Source of the DNA: Oxalobacteraceae bacterium OTU3CINTB1
GTDB taxonomy: Bacteria; Pseudomonadota; Gammaproteobacteria; Burkholderiales; Burkholderiaceae_D
DNA length: 64,000 nucleotides
Assembly: GCA_024123955.1 (NCBI GenBank)
Contig: CP099652.1
Location: forward strand, 5,580,001 to 5,644,000
Reading direction: 5' to 3'
This document shows positions 15,867-25,284 of the stretch, in pieces (position 1 is the stretch's first letter; each line of letters begins with the position of its first letter). Made by a program: the position numbers and the translations under genes. The notes below the pieces were generated by a model. The model was not told the DNA's origin and ran no database searches. It was given only the letters and a program-made list of their open reading frames with translations.

Positions 15867-17084
15867 TTAGCTAGCCAGCGCGACGCGCAACGACAGCGCG
15901 ATCCCTTGCGCGGCCTTGGTGATCTCGTCCAGCGACGGGAAGCTCGGGGCGATGCGGATGTGGCTGTCCTTCGGGTCGTTCCCGTACGGGAAGGCGGCGC
16001 CGGCCGGCGTCAAGGTGATGCCGGCCTCCTTCGCCAACGCCACGGTGCGCTTGGCCGAACCGTCCGGCGTCACCAGGTCGATGAAGTAACCACCCAGCGG
16101 ACGCGTCCACGATACGCCGGGCACGTCGCCCAGGTAGGCGTCAAACTGCGCCAGCACCGCTTCGAATTTCGGCTGCAGCAGCGCGCGATGCTGTTCCATC
16201 AACGCTTCGACGGTGGCGACGTCCTTCAACAGGCGCACGTGGCGCAGCTGGTTGATCTTGTCCGGGCCGATGCTGCGGATGCCGGCGTGCTTGGTCCACC
16301 AGGCGATGTTGGCCGGCGATGCGGCCAGCGCGGCGATGCCCGAACCGGCCCAGGTCACCTTTGACGACGACGCGAACACGATCGCGCGGTCCGGATTGCC
16401 GGCCTTGGCGCACGCTTCGAGGATGTTGGCCACTTCGAGCTTTTTCTCGCCGAGATGGTGGAAGCGATAGGCATCGTCCCACATCAGGCGGAAGTCCGGC
16501 GCGGCGGTTTTCATCGCGGCCAAGCGGTTGACGACCTCGTCCGAATAGACCACGCCACCCGGGTTGCTGTACTTCGGCACACACCACATACCCTTGATGC
16601 TGGCGTCCTCGGCCACCAGTTTTTCGACCAGGTCCATGTCCGGACCGGCTTCGGTCATCGGAATGTTGATCATCTTGATGCCGCGCGCTTCGCAGATGGA
16701 GAAGTGACGGTCGTAGCCCGGCACCGGGCACAGGAAGGTCACCGGCTCGCGCACCCACGGGGCGTTACCCGGCGTGCCGTTGAGCAGGCTGTAGATGATG
16801 ACGTCATGCATCAGGGACAGGCTGGCGCTGCTGTCGACGACGACTTGCGCGGCCGGCACGTCCAGCAGTTTGCCGAACAGCTCGCGCGCTTCCGGCAGGC
16901 CGATGGTGCCGCCGTAGTTGCGGCCGTCGGTGCCGTCGGCGGCTTTGAAGCCACCCAGCGCTTCGGTCAGCGCGTTGGACAAGTCGAGTTGCTCGGGCGC
17001 TGGCTTGCCACGCGACATATCCAGTTTAAGGCCGAGTTGTTTGAAGGCTTGGTACTGTTCCTGATATTGCGACGTTGCGGTCAT
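15867..17084 (-). CDS. PLP-dependent aminotransferase, AspT/MocR-domain type (class Ic-like)
   Basis: A 405-residue fold-type I enzyme. LDMSRGKPAPEQLDLSN near the N-terminus is distinctive of the branch that includes corynebacterial aspartate aminotransferase AspT (Pfam Aminotran_MocR). The PLP lysine is in FASSSKVTWAGSGIA, and MWDDAYRFHHLGEKK and NYGGTIGLPEAREL are other active-site segments. The likely reaction is aspartate plus 2-oxoglutarate to oxaloacetate plus glutamate, but family members differ in substrate. There is no DNA-binding domain, so it is not a MocR regulator. I start at the ATG at 17084; a TTG lies 12 bases further up. Confidence 0.85.
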   Translation of the reverse strand: MTATSQYQEQYQAFKQLGLKLDMSRGKPAPEQLDLSNALTEALGGFKAADGTDGRNYGGTIGLPEARELFGKLLDVPAAQVVVDSSASLSLMHDVIIYSLLNGTPGNAPWVREPVTFLCPVPGYDRHFSICEARGIKMINIPMTEAGPDMDLVEKLVAEDASIKGMWCVPKYSNPGGVVYSDEVVNRLAAMKTAAPDFRLMWDDAYRFHHLGEKKLEVANILEACAKAGNPDRAIVFASSSKVTWAGSGIAALAASPANIAWWTKHAGIRSIGPDKINQLRHVRLLKDVATVEALMEQHRALLQPKFEAVLAQFDAYLGDVPGVSWTRPLGGYFIDLVTPDGSAKRTVALAKEAGITLTPAGAAFPYGNDPKDSHIRIAPSFPSLDEITKAAQGIALSLRVALAS

Positions 17085-17180
17085 ATGCTCTTTCAAAATG
17101 GGGTATGGCGTGCAAAAAGCGTCGAATACTATAACCCAGATCGAGGCACCGCAGGCAAAGCTGAGGTAATAAGCTTATTA

Positions 17181-18893
17181 CTATTGCATTATTGATTCGG
17201 GCGTCACTTCGTGCAGCGGCTGCGCCTCCTGGGGCTTGCCCCCCGCCTCGTCCGGCTTCTTCTTGCGGAAGCCCTGCCAGATTTTCAGCGGCGCGGCGCC
17301 CGACTTTTTGCGGCGCCAATAGATGAGGCCAGCGCCAGCGAGCAGCAACGCGCCGACCACGCCGGCACCCCAGGCGACATAGTTGGTCGGACGTTCGACC
17401 GGCTTTTCCTTCTTGTATTTCAGTTTGGGCAGCACGCGCTTGAGCGGCACCGGCGCGGACGCCGAGGCGGAAGCGCCGGCCGCCGAGGCCGAGGCGTTGG
17501 CGCCGTGCTCGCCGGCGGACGCCGATGCGGAGGCGGAAGCCGCTCCTGCGGAGGCCGACGCGGAGGCGCCATCCATCGTCGCCGCCTGCGCTTCGCCGGC
17601 TTTGCCCGGTTTGCCGGCCTTGCCGGCGTTGTCCCCTGCCGCCTTGGCCGATGCCGCTTCCGGGCTGGCCACCGCCCCAGGTGCCGCCGACGCTACCGAG
17701 GCGGCTTTCGGCGCCTCCTTAGCCGTCGCCGGCGCCGCCACAGCGGCCGCCACGCTGCTGCCAGCCGCCGCCAACACCGCCGTCCCCGCCTGCCCCACCT
17801 TGGGCGCGGCGGCAGGAGCAGCCGTTGCGGCAGTTGTTGCCGCCGGCGTTGCAGCCGGCGTTGCAGCCGAATTCTTGATCGCGCCCTGCAGCGCCTTCAT
17901 TTTGCCCTCGAGCTCCACCAGCTTGCTGGACAAGGCCTGGCTATGCGTATCGAGCGCCTTGCATTCGCTGGCGCTGGTCCCGGACGGCGCGCACGCGGCG
18001 GGCACGGCCGCGCGTTTGACCCCGGCTGGCAATGGCAACGGACCCAACGGCAGCAAAGCCTGCGCCACCGGCAACGGCACCGCGCTGTCGGCCGTGGCAG
18101 CTTCCCGCTTCGCCGCCGGCTTGGCCGCTGCCGGAGGGGATGCGGGCGTGGCCGCCGACGCGTTACGCGGCGTGCCCATCGCTTCGGCTATGCGCGATGG
18201 CAAATCCCGCACCGCCACCGATGATGTCGGCCGAGCCGGCGCCGCGGCCGCTGCGGCGGCCTTGAGCGCCCCCGCTGTACCAGTCTCGGATTCATGCAAC
18301 GACGGCAACGGCGCCGGACGCGACCGGTCCCGCACCGGCGGCGCGGCAGCCACGGGCGGCGCTGCGGCAACCCGCTCCGCCCTGGCCTGCGCCGCGATGC
18401 GCTCGGCGTCGGCCGACGTCATCGCGCTGGGCGCCGGCACGGACGCCACCACTGGCGCCGGCGGAGGCGGCGGATTGGGATCCGCCTGCAACCACACCGT
18501 TGCCAAACGAACATCCTGCCGGCCCGCCGCGCCCAGCTCCACATACATATGGACGTAGTCGGCGTCGATCGGGCGCGTGGTGGTCACATGCAAAAACTGC
18601 TTCTGGTCGCGCTTGACCACCGACATGCGCACCGACGACAGCGCCGGATTCATCGTGATGTTCGCGCCACGGAACACGTCCGGCCGCGCCAGGCGCACCT
18701 GCAAGGCGTTCACTTCGTCCGGCGCCAGCGCCACCAGTTCGATGTCGGCCGACAGCGGCTGGCCGATGAACGAGCGCGCTGAAACGTCGCCCAGCTCGGC
18801 AGCGCCGGCCACGTTGGCCACGATAGCTGTCGGCGCCAGCAATACGGCGCAGGCCAGGGAGCGGAGCAAATCTGTAAGTGTGAAACGCTGCAT
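17181..18893 (-). CDS. FimV-like N-terminal domain protein with Ala-rich linker and one TM helix
   Basis: A 570-residue membrane protein. A signal peptide (about residues 1-31, ending VAGA) precedes AELGDVSARSFIGQPLSADIELVAL, the FimV N-terminal domain, with a following beta-rich part (MYVELGAAGRQDVRLATVWLQ). A long low-complexity Ala/Pro linker contains one short coiled-coil-like stretch (SQALSSKLVELEGKMKALQG) as in FimV. Near the C-terminus a TM helix (YVAWGAGVVGALLLAGAGLIYW) is followed by basic residues. FimV/HubP proteins organise cell poles and type IV pili; this one lacks an evident LysM motif and the long TPR cytoplasmic part, so it is shorter than classical FimV (about 900). The open frame extends far upstream but only as antisense of fumC. 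Confidence 0.75.
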   Translation of the reverse strand: MQRFTLTDLLRSLACAVLLAPTAIVANVAGAAELGDVSARSFIGQPLSADIELVALAPDEVNALQVRLARPDVFRGANITMNPALSSVRMSVVKRDQKQFLHVTTTRPIDADYVHMYVELGAAGRQDVRLATVWLQADPNPPPPPAPVVASVPAPSAMTSADAERIAAQARAERVAAAPPVAAAPPVRDRSRPAPLPSLHESETGTAGALKAAAAAAAPARPTSSVAVRDLPSRIAEAMGTPRNASAATPASPPAAAKPAAKREAATADSAVPLPVAQALLPLGPLPLPAGVKRAAVPAACAPSGTSASECKALDTHSQALSSKLVELEGKMKALQGAIKNSAATPAATPAATTAATAAPAAAPKVGQAGTAVLAAAGSSVAAAVAAPATAKEAPKAASVASAAPGAVASPEAASAKAAGDNAGKAGKPGKAGEAQAATMDGASASASAGAASASASASAGEHGANASASAAGASASASAPVPLKRVLPKLKYKKEKPVERPTNYVAWGAGVVGALLLAGAGLIYWRRKKSGAAPLKIWQGFRKKKPDEAGGKPQEAQPLHEVTPESIMQ

Positions 18894-19034
18894 AAAGGGT
18901 CGCCGGTAACGCGCAATCTTGAGGTATACGGCTATAACGGCAGAATTTCCCGATTTTGTAGCCCCAGGATAATTTTTCCAAACTGCGCTACACTGAAAAG
19001 CCCCCAAGTGATGACTTCCGAACAAGGATGAATT

Positions 19035-20432
19035 ATGAGCAACAGAAGCGAACGTGACAGTTTTGGCCCGATCGATGTCCCCGACGATAAGCTGTGGGGC
19101 GCGCAGACCCAGCGCTCGCTGGAACACTTCCATATCTCCACCGAGCGCATGCCGCCGGAACTGATCCACGCGCTGGCCAGCGTCAAGCGCGCCGCCGCCC
19201 GCGTCAACCTGGACCTGGGCCTGCTGGACGGCGCAAAAGCGATCGCCATCACCCAGGCCGCCGACGAGGTGTTGGCCGACAAGCACACCGGCGAGTTTCC
19301 GCTGGCGGTGTGGCAGACCGGCTCCGGCACCCAGTCCAACATGAACATGAACGAAGTGCTGGCCAATCGCGGCTCCGAGCTGATGGGCGGCGTGCGCGGC
19401 GAGAGCCGCAAGCTGCACCCGAACGACGACGTCAACAAGGGCCAATCGTCGAACGATATCTTCCCGACCGCGATCCACGTGGCCGCCGCGCAGGCGCTGG
19501 CCAACACGGTGCTGCCGTCGCTGCGCCAGCTGCGCGACAGCCTGCACGCCAAGTCCGAGGCCTTCGCCGACATCGTCAAGATCGGCCGTACCCACCTGCA
19601 GGACGCCACGCCGCTGACCCTGGGCCAGGAATTCTCCGGCTACGTCGCCCACCTGGATTTCGCCGAACACGCGATCAGCGCCGCGCTGCCCGGCGTGCTG
19701 CGGCTGGCCGCCGGCGGCACGGCGGTCGGCACCGGCCTCAACGCGCATCCGGAATACGCGGTGCGCATCGCCGCCGAGCTCGAACATACCTTGTCGCTGC
19801 CGTTCCGCACCGCCGACAACAAGTTCGCCGCCCTGGCCGGGCACGACGCGCTGCTGTCGGCGCATGGCGCGCTCAAAACCCTGGCGGCCGCGCTGATGAA
19901 GATCGCCAACGACGTGCGCTGGATGGCCTCCGGTCCGCGCTCGGGCCTGGGCGAGATCACCATCCCCGAGAACGAGCCGGGCAGCTCTATCATGCCGGGC
20001 AAGGTCAACCCGACCCAGTGCGAGGCGGTCACCATGCTGTGCTGCCAGGTGTTCGGCAACGATGTCGCCATCACGATGGGCGGCGCTTCGGGCAATTTCG
20101 AGCTGAACGTCTACAAGCCGCTGATCGCGCACAACTTCCTGCAAAGCGCGCGCCTGCTGGCCGACGGCATGCGCAGCTTCGAGGAACATTGCGTCCATGG
20201 GATAGAGCCGAATCGCGGCCGCATCGCCGAACTGATGGAGCGTTCGCTGATGCTGGTGACGGCGCTGGCGCCGCACATCGGCTACGACAAGGCGGCGTCG
20301 ATCGCCAAAAAGGCGCAGCATGAAGGGACCACGTTGAAGGAAGCGTCGCTGGCGCTGGGTTACGTGACGGCCGAGCAATTCGACGAGTGGATCGTACCGC
20401 TGGACATGACGCGTCCGAACGCCAAGGGCTAG
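19035..20432 (+). CDS. fumC: Class II fumarate hydratase
   Basis: A 465-residue cytosolic TCA enzyme that interconverts fumarate and L-malate without an iron-sulfur cluster. Visible signatures are [49 protein letters not shown] and the superfamily signature [15 protein letters not shown]. The length equals that of E. coli FumC (467). The gene is divergent from the FimV-like gene and monocistronic, with a family A half repeat after its stop. Confidence 0.97.
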   Translation: MSNRSERDSFGPIDVPDDKLWGAQTQRSLEHFHISTERMPPELIHALASVKRAAARVNLDLGLLDGAKAIAITQAADEVLADKHTGEFPLAVWQTGSGTQSNMNMNEVLANRGSELMGGVRGESRKLHPNDDVNKGQSSNDIFPTAIHVAAAQALANTVLPSLRQLRDSLHAKSEAFADIVKIGRTHLQDATPLTLGQEFSGYVAHLDFAEHAISAALPGVLRLAAGGTAVGTGLNAHPEYAVRIAAELEHTLSLPFRTADNKFAALAGHDALLSAHGALKTLAAALMKIANDVRWMASGPRSGLGEITIPENEPGSSIMPGKVNPTQCEAVTMLCCQVFGNDVAITMGGASGNFELNVYKPLIAHNFLQSARLLADGMRSFEEHCVHGIEPNRGRIAELMERSLMLVTALAPHIGYDKAASIAKKAQHEGTTLKEASLALGYVTAEQFDEWIVPLDMTRPNAKG

Positions 20433-20450
20433 TCAAAATCCACGGATACA

Positions 20451-20482
20451 CGCAGGGCGGATGAGCGCAGCGTAATCCGCCA
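20451..20482. repeat. Family A repeat, half copy
   Basis: CGCAGGGCGGATGAGCGCAG followed by CGTAATCCGCC corresponds to the left half of the full element at 868-953, with a few substitutions. The GGCGGAT...ATCCGCC arms still form a hairpin. It lies between the convergent ends of fumC and the 20502-21422 gene. Confidence 0.7.
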
Positions 20483-20501
20483 AGCTCCGCTAGCGGCCTG
20501 A

Positions 20502-21422
20502 TCAGAAACCGTACGAGTAGCGCACGCCGGTCAACACATCCGGCGCGGCGTTCGCATCGTGCCCTGGATTCACGCGCAGCATCACCGCGCCGGTCAGCTT
20601 GCCCATCTTGCCGGCCTTGCCGACCATGGTGGTGTAGCCGAACTCCAGATCCCGCTCGGTGGCGGTGGGCCGCATATTCAGGGTCGGCGCGCCGAACTCC
20701 TGTGCGCCGGCGTAGCTGACGCGGGTGTCGCCGTCGGCGTTCTGCATCGAACCGGTGCGCACCTTGGCAGGCACCGACACGGTCACCGCCAAGCGGTCCC
20801 GGGACGAAAAAATCTGCCTTGTCGCCACGCCGACGCTGTACGCCATCGTCCGTACCGACGATACCTGCGCCATCAAACTATCCGGCGCGCCAAATCCTTC
20901 GGTTTTGCCATACGAGGCCATCGCCATGACCGAGCTGCGCGGCGTCAGCGCGTACCCGAGCGACAAGGATGTGAATTTGGTGGTGGGACGGCTGTTCATG
21001 CCCCATGACGTGCCCGGCTGGCCACCGCCCAGTGTCGAGCCGGTCTCGCGCAGCAAGCCGAAGGTCACGATGCCGACCGCGCGCCCGGTCTTCTTTTCGA
21101 ACTCGGCGCTGCTCAGGTAGCGCCGGCTGCGCTCGTTCAACATCGGACCGAGCGGATCGAGCAGGGACAGGTTCTCCGGCAAGGCGCCAAAGTGCAGGCG
21201 CGGCGCACCAGCGAACGCGGCATAACGGCGCGCGCCATCGGTCTGCAATTGGTCGATCATTGCCGACTGCCGGTCGGCGGCGTCGAACAGCAGCGTGGAA
21301 TTGGCGCGCGCTTCGAACGCCGGAGTGGCTTGCTGCTGCGTAAAAGGATCGGATGCAGCCGCGCCAGCCGCTGTCGAGAGCGGGGAGACGATTACCAGCA
21401 TGGTCAGGGAAAGCTTATTCAT
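20502..21422 (-). CDS. Exported protein of unknown function, possible outer-membrane beta-barrel
   Basis: A 306-residue protein whose family I do not recognise. The N-terminus MNKLSLTMLVIVSPLSTAAGAAAS is a signal peptide. The second half has alternating amphipathic strands rich in Ser/Thr/Ala (FTSLSLGYALTPRSSVMAMASYGKTEG, DLEFGYTTMVGKAGKMGKLTGAVMLRV), and the protein ends in RYSYGF, with a C-terminal phenylalanine as in outer-membrane barrels. It resembles the translocator part of an autotransporter but has no clear passenger. The ATG at 21422 is chosen because it starts the signal peptide. Confidence 0.6.
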   Translation of the reverse strand: MNKLSLTMLVIVSPLSTAAGAAASDPFTQQQATPAFEARANSTLLFDAADRQSAMIDQLQTDGARRYAAFAGAPRLHFGALPENLSLLDPLGPMLNERSRRYLSSAEFEKKTGRAVGIVTFGLLRETGSTLGGGQPGTSWGMNSRPTTKFTSLSLGYALTPRSSVMAMASYGKTEGFGAPDSLMAQVSSVRTMAYSVGVATRQIFSSRDRLAVTVSVPAKVRTGSMQNADGDTRVSYAGAQEFGAPTLNMRPTATERDLEFGYTTMVGKAGKMGKLTGAVMLRVNPGHDANAAPDVLTGVRYSYGF

Positions 21423-21611
21423 GATGCTGCTCGGTAAGACATCCGTAAGACACATCGCACTGCTCAAATATTCGGCAGTCACTTCAGGATAACATTTTTT
21501 TTCGGGGTGACAACCCGATTCGTTGGGGTAAACTGCGCGGCTGTCGGAATGCCGCTACACTATCTGAAGTGACGTCGGCGCCGGGTTTATATCATGGCAA
21601 CAGAGGATAAA

Positions 21612-21830
21612 ATGCAAAAAGTAAGCTTTGAATTGAACGGTGAATTTGTGGAACTGAACCAGCTCTTGAAGCTGGTCGGATTGTGTGACAGCGGCGGCGC
21701 CGGCAAGATGATGGTGGCCAGCGGCGCGGTCAAAGTCGATGGCAAGCAAGAGTTGCGCAAGACCGCCAAAATCCGCGCCGGCCAGCGGGTCAGCGTCGGC
21801 GACGTCAACATCAGCATTGACGCGGTGTAA
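21612..21830 (+). CDS. S4-like RNA-binding domain protein (YbcJ type)
   Basis: A 72-residue protein. MQKVSFELNGEFVELNQLLKLVGLCDSGGAGKMMVASGAVKVDGKQE has the S4 fold, with the GGAGK and VKVDG turns characteristic of YbcJ-like proteins, which are thought to bind structured RNA. The ATG at 21612 has GAGG correctly spaced; the ATG at 21594 has no site. Confidence 0.85.
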   Translation: MQKVSFELNGEFVELNQLLKLVGLCDSGGAGKMMVASGAVKVDGKQELRKTAKIRAGQRVSVGDVNISIDAV

Positions 21831-22006
21831 TTTCCTCTTGCTTTTAAGCAATAACGTACTAATCTGTAAGCGCAGCCGAGAAAACGCTGCAGACGGGGGT
21901 GAGCGTGTTTGATTACGCGCAAACCGACTGGCGATATCGTAGTTATATTGGGATTGCTTGCCACCCGGCTTTTTCAACTAGTTTCTTTTCGATCATGGGG
22001 GACGTC

Positions 22007-22300
22007 ATGGACGGTCCTGAACCACATAGCCCAACTCAGGAAAAACTGCTCGACGATCTGCGCCAGGTGATAGAAAACGCCGAGGAGCTGCTCAAGAACA
22101 CGAATCAATACCACGGTTCGCTGTACCAGGGCGCCCGCGCCAAGCTGGCGCAGGCGTTGTTGACCGCGACCGAGGAACTGGCCAGGTTCGAAGACGTCCA
22201 GATCGGCCGCATGATCGAGCTGACCGCCGCGGCCAACAAACTGCACCGCGATTTGACGGGCGAAGCCAAGCTGCTGCGCGCGTTCAAGCCCGGCAACTGA
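22007..22300 (+). CDS. Hypothetical protein, DUF883/ElaB-like N-terminal part
   Basis: A 97-residue, mostly helical protein. SPTQEKLLDDLRQVIENAEELLKNTNQYHGSLYQGARAKLAQAL resembles the soluble helix of DUF883 (ElaB/YqjD) proteins, which bind ribosomes at the inner membrane. The C-terminal transmembrane helix of that family is absent and is replaced by another soluble helix. The start is uncertain: ATGs at 21899, 21995 and 22007 are in frame, and the GGGGA before 22007 favours it. The relation to DUF883 is tentative. Confidence 0.55.
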   Translation: MDGPEPHSPTQEKLLDDLRQVIENAEELLKNTNQYHGSLYQGARAKLAQALLTATEELARFEDVQIGRMIELTAAANKLHRDLTGEAKLLRAFKPGN

Positions 22301-22328
22301 TATTGCTCAGGCAAATTCGGCCACCCCT

Positions 22329-23978
22329 CTATCCCTCTATTTCGACGATCAGCGCGTGCGCCAGCCATAGTTGTAGATTGCCGGCCACGTCGAAGGCTTC
22401 GTCGATGTCGAACGCGGCGTCCAGCGCGGCGCCGAAATCCCTCCCCTCCCCCAGTGCCCGCAGCGCGGCGTGACCGGCGCCGCCGAGCGGAACCACCTGT
22501 GTTTTCCAGGCCGGACGCGCGACCACGCCATGACTTGGCGCCGCCATTTGTTCGGGGAAACCGATCCCGCTGTCTGGCTGGTGCGCCTGCCACAGCGGAA
22601 TCACGGCCCACTCCGACGACACCAGCCGGCAGGCCGGATGCAATGTCATCCGCGCCGTCTCCATTTGTTCGGGCGACAAGGCGGCCAGCCGCTGCGCGGT
22701 GACGCCCCGGGCCGCCGGCGCGTAGTGCGCGCGGTGCAGCGCCCACTCCAGCGCCGCCATGTCGGGCAGGTAGGGATAGTCGGCCACATGCGGAAAGTGG
22801 CGCAGGAACGTGTCGAAGTCGGCGCCAAAACGGTTGAGGTCGCCGCTGGTGGACGGATGGGCACGTCCATAGGCCTTGCTCAGGCCGCTAAAGAACTCCT
22901 CCCCCACCAGCATCCGCACCACCGGATACGCGGACGACAAGGTCTTGTCCCAGGTCGCGCTCAGGTTGCCGCGATAGAGCGCGAAGCGGTGCGCGTTGTC
23001 GCCGCCCTTGAATTGCCATAACGCGTGCGGCGCCTGGGCGGAGTCGAGCAGCGCAGCGGCGAACTGCTGCTGGCTCGCGGCAAGTTCGGGGGCATCCGCC
23101 TCCGCAGCGCCCGGCGCCGCCACGCGCGACGGCGCCGCAGGCCTGGCGACATAGCGGCGGTGCAGCGCCTCGGCCTTGGCGGCCTCTTCCAGCAGCACCT
23201 CGACAGGCGGGATATCGGTATCCCACTCGATCAGCGTCGGCACGGCGCCGAAGCGTTCCAGCGCCGCCTCGTACAGCCGCCAGACGGGGTCGGCCACCTC
23301 CGCACCATGGTGATCGATGACTGCCCCGGGCGTCACCAGGTGGCCGGCCAGATGCATTTCGCCGACGGTGCCGGGCGCGATCGCGGCCATGGCGGCCAGC
23401 GCGTCCTCGCCGTGGTTGCACTGATTGACGTAGAGGTTGTTGATATCGAGCAGCAGGCCGCATCCGGTGCGCGCGGCCAGCGCCGCCATGAACTCCGCCT
23501 CGCTCATCGCATCGCGGCGAAACCGTACGTAGGTAGAAACGTTTTCCAGCAGCAGCTGGCGTTTGAGCGTGTCCTGCACGCGGCTCACGCGCGCGCTCAG
23601 CAGGTCGAGCGCGGCATGGTCCAGCATCAGCGGCAAGAGATCGTTGAGATGGCGGTCGCCGACGGCGCCCCAGCACAGGTGTTCGGACACCAGCACCGGT
23701 TCGACCCGTTCCACCAGGCTGCGCACGCCCTCCAGATGATGGTCTGAAAAGCCGCGCGCCGAGCCCAGTCCCAGGCCGACGCCGTGCAGGCTGATCGGAT
23801 AATCGCGCCGCAGTTGCTCCAGCACGTGGTTATCCCAGCCGGCTTGATCGAGGTAATTTTCAGTATGGACCTCGAGCCAGGCGGCGCGCGGCCGCTGCTC
23901 GAGAAACTGGCGATAGTGCGGCGCCCGCAAGCCGACGCCGACGCCAGGCTTCGGCTCCGGCAGGCGTGGCGGCGGCAT
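22329..23978 (-). CDS. Fused MNIO-family oxidase (DUF692, HvfB/BufB) and HvfC/BufC-like partner (DUF2063)
   Basis: A 549-residue protein with two domains usually encoded by separate genes. Residues about 1-290 are a TIM-barrel DUF692 enzyme (multinuclear non-heme iron oxidase). Metal-site segments visible are [60 protein letters not shown] and LIEWDTDIP. After a Pro/Ala linker, residues about 305-549 match DUF2063 partner proteins ([51 protein letters not shown]). MNIO enzymes with such partners convert cysteines of small precursor peptides into heterocycles. The likely substrate is encoded 43 bases upstream (24022-24276). The start at 23978 is the first ATG before the conserved GVGLR strand and has GGAG just upstream. 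Confidence 0.85.
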   Translation of the reverse strand: MPPPRLPEPKPGVGVGLRAPHYRQFLEQRPRAAWLEVHTENYLDQAGWDNHVLEQLRRDYPISLHGVGLGLGSARGFSDHHLEGVRSLVERVEPVLVSEHLCWGAVGDRHLNDLLPLMLDHAALDLLSARVSRVQDTLKRQLLLENVSTYVRFRRDAMSEAEFMAALAARTGCGLLLDINNLYVNQCNHGEDALAAMAAIAPGTVGEMHLAGHLVTPGAVIDHHGAEVADPVWRLYEAALERFGAVPTLIEWDTDIPPVEVLLEEAAKAEALHRRYVARPAAPSRVAAPGAAEADAPELAASQQQFAAALLDSAQAPHALWQFKGGDNAHRFALYRGNLSATWDKTLSSAYPVVRMLVGEEFFSGLSKAYGRAHPSTSGDLNRFGADFDTFLRHFPHVADYPYLPDMAALEWALHRAHYAPAARGVTAQRLAALSPEQMETARMTLHPACRLVSSEWAVIPLWQAHQPDSGIGFPEQMAAPSHGVVARPAWKTQVVPLGGAGHAALRALGEGRDFGAALDAAFDIDEAFDVAGNLQLWLAHALIVEIEG

Positions 23979-24021
23979 GGCTCCGCTGTTTGCCACGATT
24001 GCTATGCGCGTCCCGCCGCGA

Positions 24022-24276
24022 TTACTTGGCTGGTGGCGTGGTTTTGCCGCCGGCTTTTTCGCAGGTGCCTTTTGCCACGTATTTCCACTCGGTCGCCGCG
24101 TTGTCGACCTTGGACTGGCCGGCGCACGAGTGCGTGCCATTGGCGGCGGCGCAATCGTTTTGACCGGCCTTGGCGATGCCGAAGCACTTCTCTTTCGGCG
24201 TATCTTGGTCGACGGCGGCGGCCGTGACGCAGACGGTGGCCAGGGCGGCGGCGATCAGGGCTTGACGTTTGTTCAT
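24022..24276 (-). CDS. BufA1/HvfA-like exported cysteine peptide (DUF2282), probable bufferin precursor
   Basis: An 84-residue peptide with a signal sequence (cleavage near AAAVDQ) and a mature part holding four cysteines: Cys31 ([14 protein letters not shown]), Cys42, Cys51 ([10 protein letters not shown]) and Cys72 (KGTCEKAGG). The spacing and the K-C-[FY]-G...AG.NDC...SCAG.S...GTCE pattern is that of DUF2282 proteins. In the described bufferins, MNIO enzymes turn the central cysteines into thiooxazoles that bind copper in the periplasm. GAGGAG lies before the ATG. The modifying enzyme is encoded directly downstream. Modification and copper binding here are inferred from family and context. 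Confidence 0.85.
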   Translation of the reverse strand: MNKRQALIAAALATVCVTAAAVDQDTPKEKCFGIAKAGQNDCAAANGTHSCAGQSKVDNAATEWKYVAKGTCEKAGGKTTPPAK

Positions 24277-24389
24277 GGTAAGTCTCCTCGAATGGATGGT
24301 TAAATTCAGAATCGCAGCGTACCAGCAATAACGTCTATACGCTTGTTTCTGTTGACCGGATTCAAATCGAGGAGAGGCACAACCGCCGC

Positions 24390-24590
24390 TCAGGCGGTTG
24401 TATTGATGGTGTTACCCAGGTTGGAAGGCAATCTCGGCGCCGACGGCACCGGAGGAATGGCTTCAATCAATGCTTGCGCGCTGGAAGCCTGGATATCCTG
24501 GGCCTTTTTCAGCACAGCAACGCCGACTGCCTGCTTGGTGCCGGTGTCCGCGATCGAGGTTGCGGCTTGAGCAATACTTGAAACGTCCAT
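24390..24590 (-). CDS. YjfB-family putative motility protein
   Basis: A 66-residue protein: [20 protein letters not shown], then [25 protein letters not shown] and a C-terminal LGNTINTTA. This is the YjfB_motility pattern (Pfam PF14070). The function is unknown; the family is linked to flagellar regulons. GGAGG precedes the ATG, and a sigma-28-like promoter lies at 24621-24646. A hairpin (24379-24401) without a T-run overlaps the stop codon. Confidence 0.8.
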   Translation of the reverse strand: MDVSSIAQAATSIADTGTKQAVGVAVLKKAQDIQASSAQALIEAIPPVPSAPRLPSNLGNTINTTA

Positions 24591-24620
24591 ATCATCCTCC
24601 TTTAAGGGGTATCCCTTGTT

Positions 24621-24646
24621 TTACGGACGATTCGAAAAGAACTTTA
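24621..24646 (-). promoter_or_regulatory. Candidate sigma-28 (FliA) promoter of yjfB
   Basis: On the minus strand TAAAGTTC (24646-24639) is followed after 10 bases by GTCCGTAA (24628-24621), close to TAAAGTTT-N11-GCCGATAA though one base shorter in the spacer. The -35 octamer equals that before fliT and overlaps the mobB stop codon. Confidence 0.5.
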
Positions 24647-25201
24647 GCCTTCCGTCGATTTATTTTGACGTTTTTTCTCGACGTGGGCCAGCAGCCAGGC
24701 CAACACCTCGGCGGGCGCGTTCAGGTCCAGCCATACGGTGCCGGGCAACAAATCGGCGGGCCGGGGCAAGTCCGAGGCAACCGCGAGGACATGCGGATCG
24801 AGCGGATACAGCGGCGCGCGGCCCTGCTCGGCACGGTAGACTTCCAGCTTGTCGATCGGATAAGTCTTGAACCCTTCGAGCAGCGTCAGGTCGGCCGGCG
24901 ACAGGCGGTCCAGCTGTTCCTGCAAGGTCGGTTCGGGCGCGCCGCGCAGTTCGCGGATGATCGCCACGCGGAACGGCGACGCCACCATGACTTCGGCGGC
25001 GCCGGCCATGCGCAGGCGGGCGCTGTCCTTCCGCGGCGGCTCCAGTTCCAGGTCATGGTGGCTGTGCTTGATCACATTGACCTTCAGCCCCTGCGCCGCC
25101 AGCCGGGCGATCAGGAATTCCAGCAACGTGGTCTTACCGCTGCCGGACGTCCCGACGACGCCCAGAACATTGCGCAGATGCGCGGAACTCTCGTGCTGCA
25201 T
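24644..25201 (-). CDS. mobB: Molybdopterin-guanine dinucleotide biosynthesis protein B
   Basis: A 185-residue P-loop GTPase. GTSGSGKTT at residues 17-25 is the Walker A motif, followed by [26 protein letters not shown] and [20 protein letters not shown], all typical of MobB. It assists MobA in attaching GMP to molybdopterin for DMSO-reductase-type enzymes. No other molybdenum-cofactor gene is in the window. Confidence 0.93.
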   Translation of the reverse strand: MQHESSAHLRNVLGVVGTSGSGKTTLLEFLIARLAAQGLKVNVIKHSHHDLELEPPRKDSARLRMAGAAEVMVASPFRVAIIRELRGAPEPTLQEQLDRLSPADLTLLEGFKTYPIDKLEVYRAEQGRAPLYPLDPHVLAVASDLPRPADLLPGTVWLDLNAPAEVLAWLLAHVEKKRQNKSTEG

Positions 25202-25284
25202 TGATCGACCTCTCTCTACCCCAAGCTGTTACCGCCATTATACGCAGCAACATTTAAGGACGTAGCGAGGCTTTCGGCCAGGTG

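Noticed and set aside
15867..17084. MocR-type transcriptional regulator
   Set aside because: Only the aminotransferase domain is present; no winged-helix domain precedes it.
18894..20378. Open frame extending the FimV-like gene upstream by 495 codons on the minus strand
   Set aside because: It runs antisense through fumC and has histidine/arginine/glutamine-rich shadow composition; the signal peptide starting at 18893 marks the real start.
24379..24401. Hairpin at the yjfB stop as an intrinsic terminator
   Set aside because: The stem is good but overlaps the stop codon and has no T-run on the minus strand, so I do not list it as a terminator.
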